This document shows, in pieces, positions 1 to 5,906 of a DNA stretch of 8,849 nucleotides. The stretch spans positions 1-8,849 of the forward strand of contig RFVZ01000102.1 in NCBI GenBank assembly GCA_009922405.1, given 5' to 3'. The DNA comes from Betaproteobacteria bacterium. GTDB taxonomy: Bacteria > Pseudomonadota > Gammaproteobacteria > Burkholderiales > Burkholderiaceae_E. A program made the translations under genes and the position numbers. Within the stretch, counting starts at the first letter, position 1; each line of letters opens with the position of its first letter. The notes below the pieces were generated by a model. The model searched no databases, was not told the origin of the DNA, and was given only the letters and a program-made list of their open reading frames with translations.

Positions 1-2
1 CG

Positions 3-314
3 CGTGCGCTCGAACTGATGATGACCGGGCGCACTGTTGGAGCCGAAGAGGCGCTCGGCATCGGCTTGGTTAATCGGCTGGTCGAGGCGCCAGCACTCGA
101 GGCGGCTTTCAGTTTTGCGAGGGAGTTTTCGGGCTACGGTCTTCTGGCCCAGCAGTTCGTTCGCGAGGCCGTTCAGCGGTCCTCCGATACAACGCTGGTC
201 GAAGGCCTGCGAATGGAGGCCGATCTGTCGACACTGGCCTATCGCACGGCGGACGCTGAAGAAGGCATGCAGGCCTTTGTCGACAAGCGCAAACCCGTGT
301 TTAGGGATCAGTGA
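3..314 (+). CDS. Enoyl-CoA hydratase/isomerase family protein, C-terminal part (cut by window edge)
   Basis: The frame is open from the left edge and ends at TGA 312-314, so only about the last 103 residues are present. The segment reads ELMMTGRTVGAEEALGIGLV, which matches the conserved crotonase stretch (a leucine-rich helix, then TGR, AEEAL and GLVN). The tail has the usual D.EEGM.AF.DKRKP.F ending of enoyl-CoA hydratases. The family hydrates trans-2-enoyl-CoA to 3-hydroxyacyl-CoA in the cytoplasm, the second step of beta-oxidation, although some members are isomerases or hydrolases. The catalytic glutamates and the oxyanion-hole region lie upstream of the window, so the exact reaction cannot be read. 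The stop overlaps the next ATG by one base (TGATG), which fits an operon with the downstream acyl-CoA genes. The ATGs at 18 and 21 are internal methionines, not starts. Confidence 0.88.
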   Translation, partial: RALELMMTGRTVGAEEALGIGLVNRLVEAPALEAAFSFAREFSGYGLLAQQFVREAVQRSSDTTLVEGLRMEADLSTLAYRTADAEEGMQAFVDKRKPVFRDQ

Positions 315-926
315 TGAGCACCCGGCCCTGCATTGTGGTGACTGGCGCTAGTCGGGGGATTGGTGCAGCGATTGTTCAGGTGCTTGCAACGGCCGGGTAT
401 GAGGTTGGATGCCTGTCCCGTTCCGGCGCGTTACCGGCTTGGCGTGCCCCTGGTGGTGAGGGGCGCTTGCATGCCGTTGCAATGGACGTCACGGATCGGG
501 CCTCATGGGTGGGTGCTCTGGTCGCTTTGCAGGCGAGAGGTCTTAAGATCGCTGCTGATTCAAAACGGGGGCGGATTGATTGTGAATATTGGTTCTTTTT
601 TCGATAAGTTGGGCGTCAAACGCAATCTCGCTTACTGCGCCAGCAAGGCCGCAGTTGGGGCGATCACGCGTTGCCTGGCGGTTGAATGGGCGGGCCAGGA
701 TATCCGGGTGCTCGATGTGGCGCCGGGTTACATCGAAACCGATCTCAATGCGGACGCGATGCGATCGGGACCCTTGCGCGCGTATCTCGAAAAGCGCATT
801 CCTTCGGGGCGCCCCGGAACTGCATTGGATGTAGCGAACCTCGTGGGCGCGCTCTATTCCAGTGGAGCCGGTTTTATGAGCGGTGAGACGCTCTATATCG
901 ATGGGGCGCAGGGCATTGCGCATTGA
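314..926 (+). pseudogene. SDR-family oxidoreductase, disrupted by an internal out-of-frame deletion
   Basis: Two reading frames together make one short-chain dehydrogenase. The first frame (ATG 314, AGGGA at 303-307 as ribosome binding site) gives TGASRGIG (341-364), the NAD(P)-binding loop, and runs to the DVTD region (about 485-496). It loses homology near 530 and stops at 605-607. The third frame picks up near 537 with the helix before the catalytic strand, NIGS (catalytic Ser, 594-596), YCASK (catalytic Tyr 633-635, Lys 645-647), PGYIETDL and the C-terminal GETLYIDGAQ. Ser-to-Tyr spacing is 13 residues, as in FabG. The glycine loop to Ser distance is only about 83 codons against 126 in E. 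coli FabG, so about 43 codons are missing, including the NNAG motif. The frame change requires a loss of 3n+2 bases, consistent with about 128. The product cannot be a working SDR. It was probably a cytoplasmic NAD(P)-dependent alcohol or 3-hydroxyacyl dehydrogenase. A real deletion and an assembly gap cannot be separated from this sequence alone. Confidence 0.85.
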
Positions 927-936
927 GGTGATTTGA

Positions 937-2109
937 ATGAATGTTCTAGAGCGGCTGGATGATCGACTGAAGCTCGCGCAAGAAGAGCGGATGCTGCTCG
1001 AGAGCGTGCGTCAGTTGTCGCGTGAAAAGATCGCGCCGCGCGCGGAACACTACGACCGTCAGGGCGAGTTTCCCTGGGATAACGTCCATGCGATCAATGC
1101 GCTGGGTCTCAATGCGATGTTTGTCCCCGAAGCCTATGGGGGGGCGCCGCTCAGTTTCAACGCGTATCTGGCTTGTGTACGCGAAATTAGCCAGGCCTGC
1201 GCGTCGACGGGCATCATTTGGGCGACCAACTATCACGGCATGAAGCCGCTGATTGATTGGGGAACCGAGGCTCAAAAGCAGCGGTTTTTGCCACGTATTG
1301 CAGAAGGCGGACTTGGCGCTTTGGCCATTACGGAGCCGGGCGCAGGTTCCGATGCGACCGGTATGCGAACAACTTTTCGCGAGGAAGGCGATGAGATCGT
1401 CATCACCGGCGGAAAGACCTTCATCACGAATGGTGATGTCGCCGATCTCTATCTGCTTTTCGGGAAGTGGGACGGCATTGTCGGTGCGAAGGAATCCATC
1501 TCTGTATTGATTCTCGAAAAAGGGACACCCGGCCTCTCGGTCGTTCGACTTGAGGACAAAATGGGCACCCGTGCTTCGAGCACGGCAACGCTCGCGTTCG
1601 ATCAATGCCGGGTGCCGCGGGACCATCTCATCGGCGAGCCGGGTGATGGCCTGAAGATTCTTTTCGCATCCTTGAATAAGTCCCGTCCAAGCGTGGCTGC
1701 CCATGCTCTTGGGATTGCCCGCGCCGCGTTCGAAGATTCCATTGCGTACATCAATGATCGACGGCAGTCGGGTCGACGGATCCTCGAATTCCAGGGCATT
1801 CAGTTCATGGTGGCTGATCTGGCGGCCGATCTCGCCTTGGTTGAATCCTGGCTCTGGCAAATCGGCGAGCGGGTTGAGGCGGGTGAAACCGACTTTGGCA
1901 TCGAAGCGTCGATTCTGAAATTGCGTGCCTCCGATCTGGCAATGCGCGCCAGTACGGACGCGGTACAGCTTCTCGGCGGTTATGGCTACTGCAAGGATTA
2001 CCGGGTCGAGCGGTGCATGCGCGACGCCAAAATCACCCAGATTTGGGAGGGTACCAATCAGGTTCACCGACAACTGATTGGACGCAGTTTTCTGACAAAA
2101 CAACCATAG
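937..2109 (+). CDS. Acyl-CoA dehydrogenase (FAD-dependent)
   Basis: At 390 residues this is the normal length for the family, which oxidises acyl-CoA to trans-2-enoyl-CoA with FAD and passes electrons to electron-transfer flavoprotein. The order is typical: an N-terminal helical domain (to about 125), a beta-domain with the signature LAITEPGAGSDA (about 129-140) and a TFITNG strand (161-166), then a C-terminal helical domain with QLLGGYGY (344-351), DYRVERCMRDAK and IWEGTNQVHR. Glu371 in WEGT sits where the catalytic base of short/medium-chain dehydrogenases lies (usually YEGT, here with Trp), which argues against the long-chain/isovaleryl placement of the base. The ATG at 937 is supported by GAGGTG at 925-930, six bases upstream. 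The gene starts 10 bases after the broken SDR. It is intact, unlike the genes on both sides. Substrate chain length or branching cannot be read; the racemase downstream hints at branched acyl-CoAs. Confidence 0.95.
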   Translation: MNVLERLDDRLKLAQEERMLLESVRQLSREKIAPRAEHYDRQGEFPWDNVHAINALGLNAMFVPEAYGGAPLSFNAYLACVREISQACASTGIIWATNYHGMKPLIDWGTEAQKQRFLPRIAEGGLGALAITEPGAGSDATGMRTTFREEGDEIVITGGKTFITNGDVADLYLLFGKWDGIVGAKESISVLILEKGTPGLSVVRLEDKMGTRASSTATLAFDQCRVPRDHLIGEPGDGLKILFASLNKSRPSVAAHALGIARAAFEDSIAYINDRRQSGRRILEFQGIQFMVADLAADLALVESWLWQIGERVEAGETDFGIEASILKLRASDLAMRASTDAVQLLGGYGYCKDYRVERCMRDAKITQIWEGTNQVHRQLIGRSFLTKQP

Positions 2110-2124
2110 CCATCACTCGGCTAT
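2106..2124 (+). other. Small inverted repeat over the acyl-CoA dehydrogenase stop codon
   Basis: ATAGCC (2106-2111) and GGCTAT (2119-2124) are perfect complements around a 7-base loop, giving a 6-bp stem that includes the TAG stop (2107-2109). It lies in the only intergenic gap above 10 bases in the plus-strand block. There is no run of T after it, so it is not a convincing intrinsic terminator. It could be a minor mRNA structure or chance. Confidence 0.3.
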
Positions 2125-2135
2125 TTACAAGCTTC

Positions 2136-2140
2136 AGGAG
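2136..2140 (+). promoter_or_regulatory. Ribosome binding site that supports a TTG start
   Basis: AGGAG lies six bases upstream of TTG 2147. The next codons give IQIKTIGVAGCGTMG, the expected N-terminus of a 3-hydroxyacyl-CoA dehydrogenase, and no ATG or GTG fits better. The site therefore fixes a TTG start. Confidence 0.75.
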
Positions 2141-2146
2141 ACAATC

Positions 2147-2647
2147 TTGATTCAAATTAAAACGATTGGGGTGGCTGGGTGCGGAACGATGGGGGCGGGC
2201 ATCGCGATCGTTGCAGCCCGCGCGGGCTTTCGTACACGGGTGTTCGATGTCAGAGAGGACGCGTTAGCCCGAGCTCGAGAGCAGACCGAGGGGTTTCTGC
2301 GCAAATCGGTCGAACGCGGCAAGCTGGCCGCCGACGCGTTACCCCAAATCATGGCGCAATGGTCTGGTACGACCCAGCTGGCAGATTTGGCGGATTGTGA
2401 TCTCGTGATCGAGGCGGTTTTCGAGAGCCTCGACGTCAAACACGAATTGTTTAGTCAACTGAACACGATCTGCCCGGAACGTACGATCTTTGCGAGCAAC
2501 ACCTCAACGATTTCAATCACCGAGATTGCCGGGGGGTCTGGACGGGCTGATCGATTTGTTGGCATGCACTTTTGCTTGCCTGCGCAACTCATGAAACTGG
2601 TTGAAATGTCGCCGGGGCTGAACACCAGCGAATCCACCTTTCTGTGA
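2147..2647 (+). CDS. 3-hydroxyacyl-CoA dehydrogenase, N-terminal NAD-binding part (frame broken at the 3' end)
   Basis: This 166-residue product is most of a Rossmann domain of the enzyme that oxidises 3-hydroxyacyl-CoA to 3-ketoacyl-CoA with NAD+. It has GCGTMG (11-16) for NAD binding, DLVIEAVFE (85-93) and SNTSTISIT (117-125). The catalytic set matches human SCHAD spacing: Ser120, His141 and Glu153 correspond to Ser137, His158 and Glu170. The usual HFFNP after the catalytic His is HFCLP here. The frame ends at TGA 2645-2647 just after STFL, where relatives continue for about 13 residues to a PV..KD/QDSPGF linker. The rest of the enzyme resumes one frame over at GTG 2644, so about 40 bases (3n+1) appear to be missing. 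The simplest reading is a frameshifted gene. A 4-base GTGA overlap between the halves leaves open that both parts are translated. The TTG start is supported by AGGAG at 2136-2140. Confidence 0.8.
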   Translation: MIQIKTIGVAGCGTMGAGIAIVAARAGFRTRVFDVREDALARAREQTEGFLRKSVERGKLAADALPQIMAQWSGTTQLADLADCDLVIEAVFESLDVKHELFSQLNTICPERTIFASNTSTISITEIAGGSGRADRFVGMHFCLPAQLMKLVEMSPGLNTSESTFL

Positions 2648-2982
2648 AAACGCAGGATAGTCCCGGCTTCATCCTGAATTATTTTCTGATCCCTTTCAAC
2701 AACGATGCCATTCGCTTGGTCGAGCAGGGCGTCGCCGAGGCAGCCGATATTGATCTGGCGATCAAGACCGCGCTGGGGTATCCAATGGGACCACTCGAGC
2801 TGCTGGATCTGGTCGGAATGGATACCCAGAAACTGCTTTGCGAGGCGATGCATGGGGTCACGCACGAGCCGCGGGCCGCTTGTCCTCCTTTGGTCCGACG
2901 CATGATCGCGGCAGGGCATCTCGGTAAAAAGACTGGGCGTGGGTTCCATGTCTATGCCGATCGCAAGATTTTCGGAGCCTGA
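2644..2982 (+). CDS. 3-hydroxyacyl-CoA dehydrogenase, C-terminal dimerisation part (separated by frame break)
   Basis: This open frame carries the helical C-terminal domain of the preceding gene: VKTQDSPGFILNYFL, ALGYPMGPLELLDLVG and GHLGKKTGRGFHVY, the conserved course of the 3HCDH domain. The Asn in ILNYF is the counterpart of SCHAD Asn208, a catalytic-site residue, so the two halves together hold the whole active site. If expressed on its own it would start at GTG 2644, which overlaps the upstream TGA as GTGA, and would give 112 residues. No clear ribosome binding site precedes that GTG, and in intact relatives the same position is an internal valine of the conserved PVKT stretch. It is therefore most likely the 3' part of a broken gene, with translational coupling as a less likely alternative. 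Confidence 0.75.
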   Translation: MKTQDSPGFILNYFLIPFNNDAIRLVEQGVAEAADIDLAIKTALGYPMGPLELLDLVGMDTQKLLCEAMHGVTHEPRAACPPLVRRMIAAGHLGKKTGRGFHVYADRKIFGA

Positions 2983-2986
2983 CCGC

Positions 2987-3640
2987 ATGACTAGTTATCG
3001 AATCATTCAGTCCGGACCGAGCGCTTCATTCCCAGACCCTCATCCGCTTATTGCGCGGGCCGACCGCCAAGGCGATGCCTGGATCGTTGTCGGTCTTGGA
3101 GCCGGCTACGCCTATCGCGCCCATCAGGCGACTACCCGTTCGGCGCCCTTTGTGGCGATTGAACTGGGCACGGAGTGCCTCGGCGTTCACACCAGTGAAT
3201 CCAGTGGCTCGGAGGGCAGTAACGTGGTGGGCTTCGCCCGCTTTCGACTCGGGAAGGGCGATCCAACGGCTTTGGTTGAGATTGTTCGTCAACCTGGCAC
3301 TAGCCTTGCGGCGCTTGAGGCGGCACGCCAGGTGTTTGAGTCCGTAGGGCTCAAAGTCGCTGTCTGTGGTGATTTTCCGGGACGGATCGTGAACCGGCTG
3401 ATTCGACCCTATTTCAACGACACCCTACGCCGTCTGGACGAAGGACTGGCGAGTGCAGTCGATCTGGACAAGACCCTTTGCCTTGGATTGGGCTATCCCG
3501 AGGGTCCGATCGCACTGCTCGAGCGCACCGGGTTGGCTGAACATCATGATGTTTCGGAAGCCTTGCACGTGGCGCTCGGCCAAGAACAGTACTTCCCAGC
3601 CCGCCGCGCGCAGGTTGCCAAACAGCGGACCGAACGATGA
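2987..3640 (+). CDS. Stand-alone second half of a PaaH-type 3-hydroxyacyl-CoA dehydrogenase (reduced Rossmann fold plus 3HCDH domain)
   Basis: The 217-residue product has an N-terminal region (1 to about 125) with a run like VVGLGAGYAY but no intact GxGxxG catalytic domain. It then has a clear 3HCDH helical domain: DFPGRIVNRLIRPYFND (129-145), ASAVDLDKTLCLGLGYPEGP (about 155-174) and QYFPARR. This order matches the second repeat of about 500-residue PaaH-like enzymes (reduced Rossmann-fold domain plus second 3HCDH domain), which are normally fused to the first repeat. Here it is its own gene: the ATG at 2987 lies 4 bases after the previous stop, with GGAG at 2974-2977 and nine bases spacing. 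It probably partners with the enzyme encoded just upstream, possibly as a structural half; independent catalysis is doubtful because the His-Glu active site is not visible. Its stop overlaps the next ATG by ATGA. The GTG at 2939 would extend it into the upstream gene and is less likely. Confidence 0.78.
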   Translation: MTSYRIIQSGPSASFPDPHPLIARADRQGDAWIVVGLGAGYAYRAHQATTRSAPFVAIELGTECLGVHTSESSGSEGSNVVGFARFRLGKGDPTALVEIVRQPGTSLAALEAARQVFESVGLKVAVCGDFPGRIVNRLIRPYFNDTLRRLDEGLASAVDLDKTLCLGLGYPEGPIALLERTGLAEHHDVSEALHVALGQEQYFPARRAQVAKQRTER

Positions 3641-4806
3641 TGGATGGTCCGCAAGATCGTTCGCAAGATGGCCGGCAAAGTCGCCCCTTGAGTCGCCCTC
3701 TGAGCGGTATTCGCGTCCTCGACTTCAGTACGCTGTTACCCGGTCCAATGTGCACGCTGTTGCTTGCTGAGGCTGGGGCGGAGATCATCAAGATCGAGCG
3801 TCCGGGTCAGGGTGATGAGATGCGAACCTATGCCCCCAGCTTTGGATCGGACAGCGTTAATTTTGGATTATTGAATCGTTCTAAGCGATCGATAGTTCTG
3901 GATTTAAAACAGGCTTCGGGGCGTGAGCAGGCGATCGAACTGGTGCGTGATGCCGATGTCCTCGTCGAGCAGTTTCGTGCGGGTGTGATGCAGCGCCTGG
4001 GTCTGGGGTACGAGACCCTCAGCGCGATCCGTCCGGGGCTGATTTATTGTTCGATTTCGGGGTTTGGCCAGGACGGTCCACTCGCCCAAGTGGCTGCCCA
4101 TGACCTGAACTATCTCGCCGAGTCCGGGATGCTGAGCCTGACCGCAGGGCATGACGGAGCCCCGGGATTACCACCGGCGCTCATCGCAGATCTTGCGGGT
4201 GGGGCTTATCCGGCGATGATGAATATTCTGTTGGCCTTGCGTCAGCGGGATTCGACAGGCCATGGTTGTCACCTGGATATCGCGATGGCCGACCATTTGT
4301 TCCCGCTCATGTACTGGGGCTTGGGCAATGGGTTTTCGTCTGGGCACTGGCCGACGCCGGGGTCTGACCTTGTCACTGGGGCAAGCCCGCGTTACCAGGT
4401 TTACCAAACGCTCGACGGCCAGCACCTCGCGTGCGCACCACTCGAGCAAAAATTCTGGATCCAATTTCTCGACTGTATTGGCGCTCCTGAATTGCTCGAC
4501 GATTCGACCGACCCAGAGGCCACCCGTAGGGCGATCGCCGCGATCATCGCGAATCGCGCCCAGGCCGACTGGTTAATTCAATTTGAGGGCCGGGACGTTT
4601 GCGTCGCGCCCGTACGATCGCTCGAAGAGGCCGTGAAGCACCCACATTTCCAGCACCGAGGACTGTTCTCAGCAAAACTCGATGACGGGTCGGGTCGGCA
4701 GATTCCTGCGCTTCCGGTCCCAATCGACCGGCAGTTCCGGGGTGACGCCTTAACGCAAGGTTATCCGAGCCTCGGTGAGGGTCAAAATCTGCTTGCATCG
4801 TCATGA
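3637..4806 (+). CDS. Alpha-methylacyl-CoA racemase-like protein (CaiB/BaiF, family III CoA-transferase fold)
   Basis: The 389-residue protein has the family III start PLSGIRVLDF...LPGPMC (21-38), GAEIIKIERPGQGD (47-60) and SIVLDLK (85-91). Three residues fit M. tuberculosis methylacyl-CoA racemase exactly in spacing: His155 in AAHDLNYLAESG, Asp185 in LIADLAGG and Glu270 in CAPLEQKFW match His126, Asp156 and Glu241 (30 and 115 apart in both). Formyl-CoA-transferase-type members keep the Asp but not the HD..Y element. The likely reaction is interconversion of (R)- and (S)-2-methylacyl-CoA so that an acyl-CoA dehydrogenase can act. A CoA-transferase role cannot be fully excluded. The start overlaps the previous stop (ATGA), with a second ATG immediately after. 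An N-terminal extension of about 20 residues before PLSG is made of a degenerate four-residue repeat. The gene ends in another ATGA overlap. Confidence 0.88.
   Translation: MMDGPQDRSQDGRQSRPLSRPLSGIRVLDFSTLLPGPMCTLLLAEAGAEIIKIERPGQGDEMRTYAPSFGSDSVNFGLLNRSKRSIVLDLKQASGREQAIELVRDADVLVEQFRAGVMQRLGLGYETLSAIRPGLIYCSISGFGQDGPLAQVAAHDLNYLAESGMLSLTAGHDGAPGLPPALIADLAGGAYPAMMNILLALRQRDSTGHGCHLDIAMADHLFPLMYWGLGNGFSSGHWPTPGSDLVTGASPRYQVYQTLDGQHLACAPLEQKFWIQFLDCIGAPELLDDSTDPEATRRAIAAIIANRAQADWLIQFEGRDVCVAPVRSLEEAVKHPHFQHRGLFSAKLDDGSGRQIPALPVPIDRQFRGDALTQGYPSLGEGQNLLASS
3649..3708 (+). repeat. Degenerate 12-bp tandem repeat, five units, in the racemase N-terminus
   Basis: Read in register, five 12-base units encode PQDR, SQDG, RQSR, PLSR and PLSG (residues 5-24). 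Neighbouring units share blocks at 12-base spacing: CGCAAGAT at 3650 and 3662, AGTCGCCC at 3679 and 3691. The last unit is the conserved family start PLSG, so the extension may have grown upstream from it by slippage and then diverged. Confidence 0.6.
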
Positions 4807-5906
4807 AGGCGGTCATGATCCGGTCCTTTGGTCCGATCAGTACTCCTGGTTCAAACGATTCGCCAGGCTTGCATCGAATTGAAGCCTGTAATGACCTCAG
4901 CCCGGGCCCGGGCGAGGTGTTGATCGATGTGCATGCGGCAGCGGTCAACTACCCTGACCTGCTGGTGATCAGCGGGCGGTATCAGATCTTGCCGCCCCTA
5001 CCCTTTACACCCGGCAAGGATGCAGCCGGAGTGGTGCGTGTAATCGGGCCGGCGATTCAGGACGCAAACCCACCCGCGGACTCATCGCCGACCTCATCGC
5101 CGACCTCATCGCCGACCTTGTCCGTTAATCCGCGATCACCATCATTGCGGGTCGGCGATCGCGTTGTTGTTCAGCTTGAACACGGCGGTTATGCCAGTCA
5201 GGTTTGTGCGCCATCCAACTGGGTGCATCCGATTCCTGATGCCATGTCGTTCGTCGATGCGGCAGCGATGGGTCTTGTGTACCAAACGGCGTATTTCGCG
5301 CTGGTTGATCGTGGGCAATTCCGTCGCAACGAAACGGTGCTGATTACGGGTGCGGCTGGCGGCGTCGGGCTGGCAGCCGTCCAGATCGCGAAAGGATTGG
5401 GCGCGCGCGTGTTGGCCGCTGTCAACGCGCCGCTGCAGGCGGACCTGGTTCGACAACACGGTGCCGACGCGGTGATTGATCTTGCTCAACCAGATCTTCG
5501 CGAAAGCGTACGCAAACAGGTTTATTCGGCCAATGCGGGGCAGGGTGTGGACGTGGTCCTCGATACACTCGGCGGCGATGTGTTCGATGGTGCGCTGCGC
5601 GCGCTCGCCTGGTGTGGCCGGATGGTGGTCATCGGGTTTGCCGCAGGGCGGATCCCCGAGATTAAAGCGAACTATCTGCTGGTCAAGAACATAACGGCTA
5701 GCGGTTTGCAGTGGAGTGATTATCGGGAACGCACCCCAGACCGGGTTGCCGAGGTGCAACAAGAACTCACACAACTCTACGCGCGGGGCGTGATCCGACC
5801 ACACGTCATGCAAGTGTTTCCGCTGGAGCAGTTCGAGCAGGCCCTTGGCTTGGTGGCGACCGGACGGGCGGTGGGTAAAGTGGTTTTGACGATGGGGCAG
5901 CCGTGA
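4803..5906 (+). CDS. Zinc-free MDR-family reductase (quinone oxidoreductase/enoyl reductase-like)
   Basis: The 367-residue protein follows the medium-chain dehydrogenase/reductase plan: a GroES-like N-terminal domain with AAAVNYPDLLVISGRY (45-60) and LPFTPGKDAAGVV (66-78), then a Rossmann domain with ITGAAGGVGLAAVQ (181-193) for NADPH, and a C-terminal LEQFEQAL...GRAVGKVVLT. No cysteine or histidine zinc ligands are seen, as in the QOR branch. Relatives transfer hydride from NADPH to quinones, enones or enoyl-CoAs. The place in the operon suggests reduction of a conjugated C=C or an electron sink for the acyl-CoA pathway; the substrate is unknown. It is about 40 residues longer than the usual 325-330. 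Most of the excess is a Pro/Ser/Thr-rich loop at about 86-114, before RVGDRVV, built partly of three exact SSPT units. A smaller insertion lies near residues 13-22. The gene starts and ends in 4-base overlaps (ATGA, GTGA). Confidence 0.88.
   Translation: MKAVMIRSFGPISTPGSNDSPGLHRIEACNDLSPGPGEVLIDVHAAAVNYPDLLVISGRYQILPPLPFTPGKDAAGVVRVIGPAIQDANPPADSSPTSSPTSSPTLSVNPRSPSLRVGDRVVVQLEHGGYASQVCAPSNWVHPIPDAMSFVDAAAMGLVYQTAYFALVDRGQFRRNETVLITGAAGGVGLAAVQIAKGLGARVLAAVNAPLQADLVRQHGADAVIDLAQPDLRESVRKQVYSANAGQGVDVVLDTLGGDVFDGALRALAWCGRMVVIGFAAGRIPEIKANYLLVKNITASGLQWSDYRERTPDRVAEVQQELTQLYARGVIRPHVMQVFPLEQFEQALGLVATGRAVGKVVLTMGQP
5082..5117 (+). repeat. Perfect 12-bp tandem repeat, three copies, in the MDR gene
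   Basis: TCATCGCCGACC occurs three times without a mismatch and in frame, encoding SSPT x3 (residues 94-105). The 12-base period keeps the reading frame whatever the copy number. It sits in a surface-loop insertion before RVGDRVV that normal family members lack. Confidence 0.95.

Noticed and set aside
946..2103. A 385-codon open frame antisense to the acyl-CoA dehydrogenase
   Set aside because: It mirrors the codons of a clear acyl-CoA dehydrogenase, shows no family motif and has no credible start signal; a GC-rich shadow.
2092..2126. Possible internal promoter (CTGACA as -35) before the 3-hydroxyacyl-CoA dehydrogenase
   Set aside because: No acceptable -10 box at 16-18 bases downstream; the resemblance is partial and lies in coding sequence.
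2939..2986. Upstream GTG or ATG starts for the stand-alone 3HCDH gene
   Set aside because: They would overlap the preceding domain by over 30 bases, while ATG 2987 has GGAG at good spacing and begins where the fold begins.
3637..4806. Formyl-CoA or carnitine CoA-transferase as first call
   Set aside because: The HDLNY element and Glu270 at racemase spacing favour methylacyl-CoA racemase; transferase is kept only as an alternative.
4531..5162. GCGATCGC octamers (4531-4538, 5155-5162) as a HIP1-like repeat
   Set aside because: Only two were noticed in the window, expected at this GC and with frequent GATC; no array or spacing pattern.
5142..5813. A 223-codon open frame antisense to the MDR gene
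   Set aside because: Shadow of a well-supported gene; no motif or ribosome binding site.
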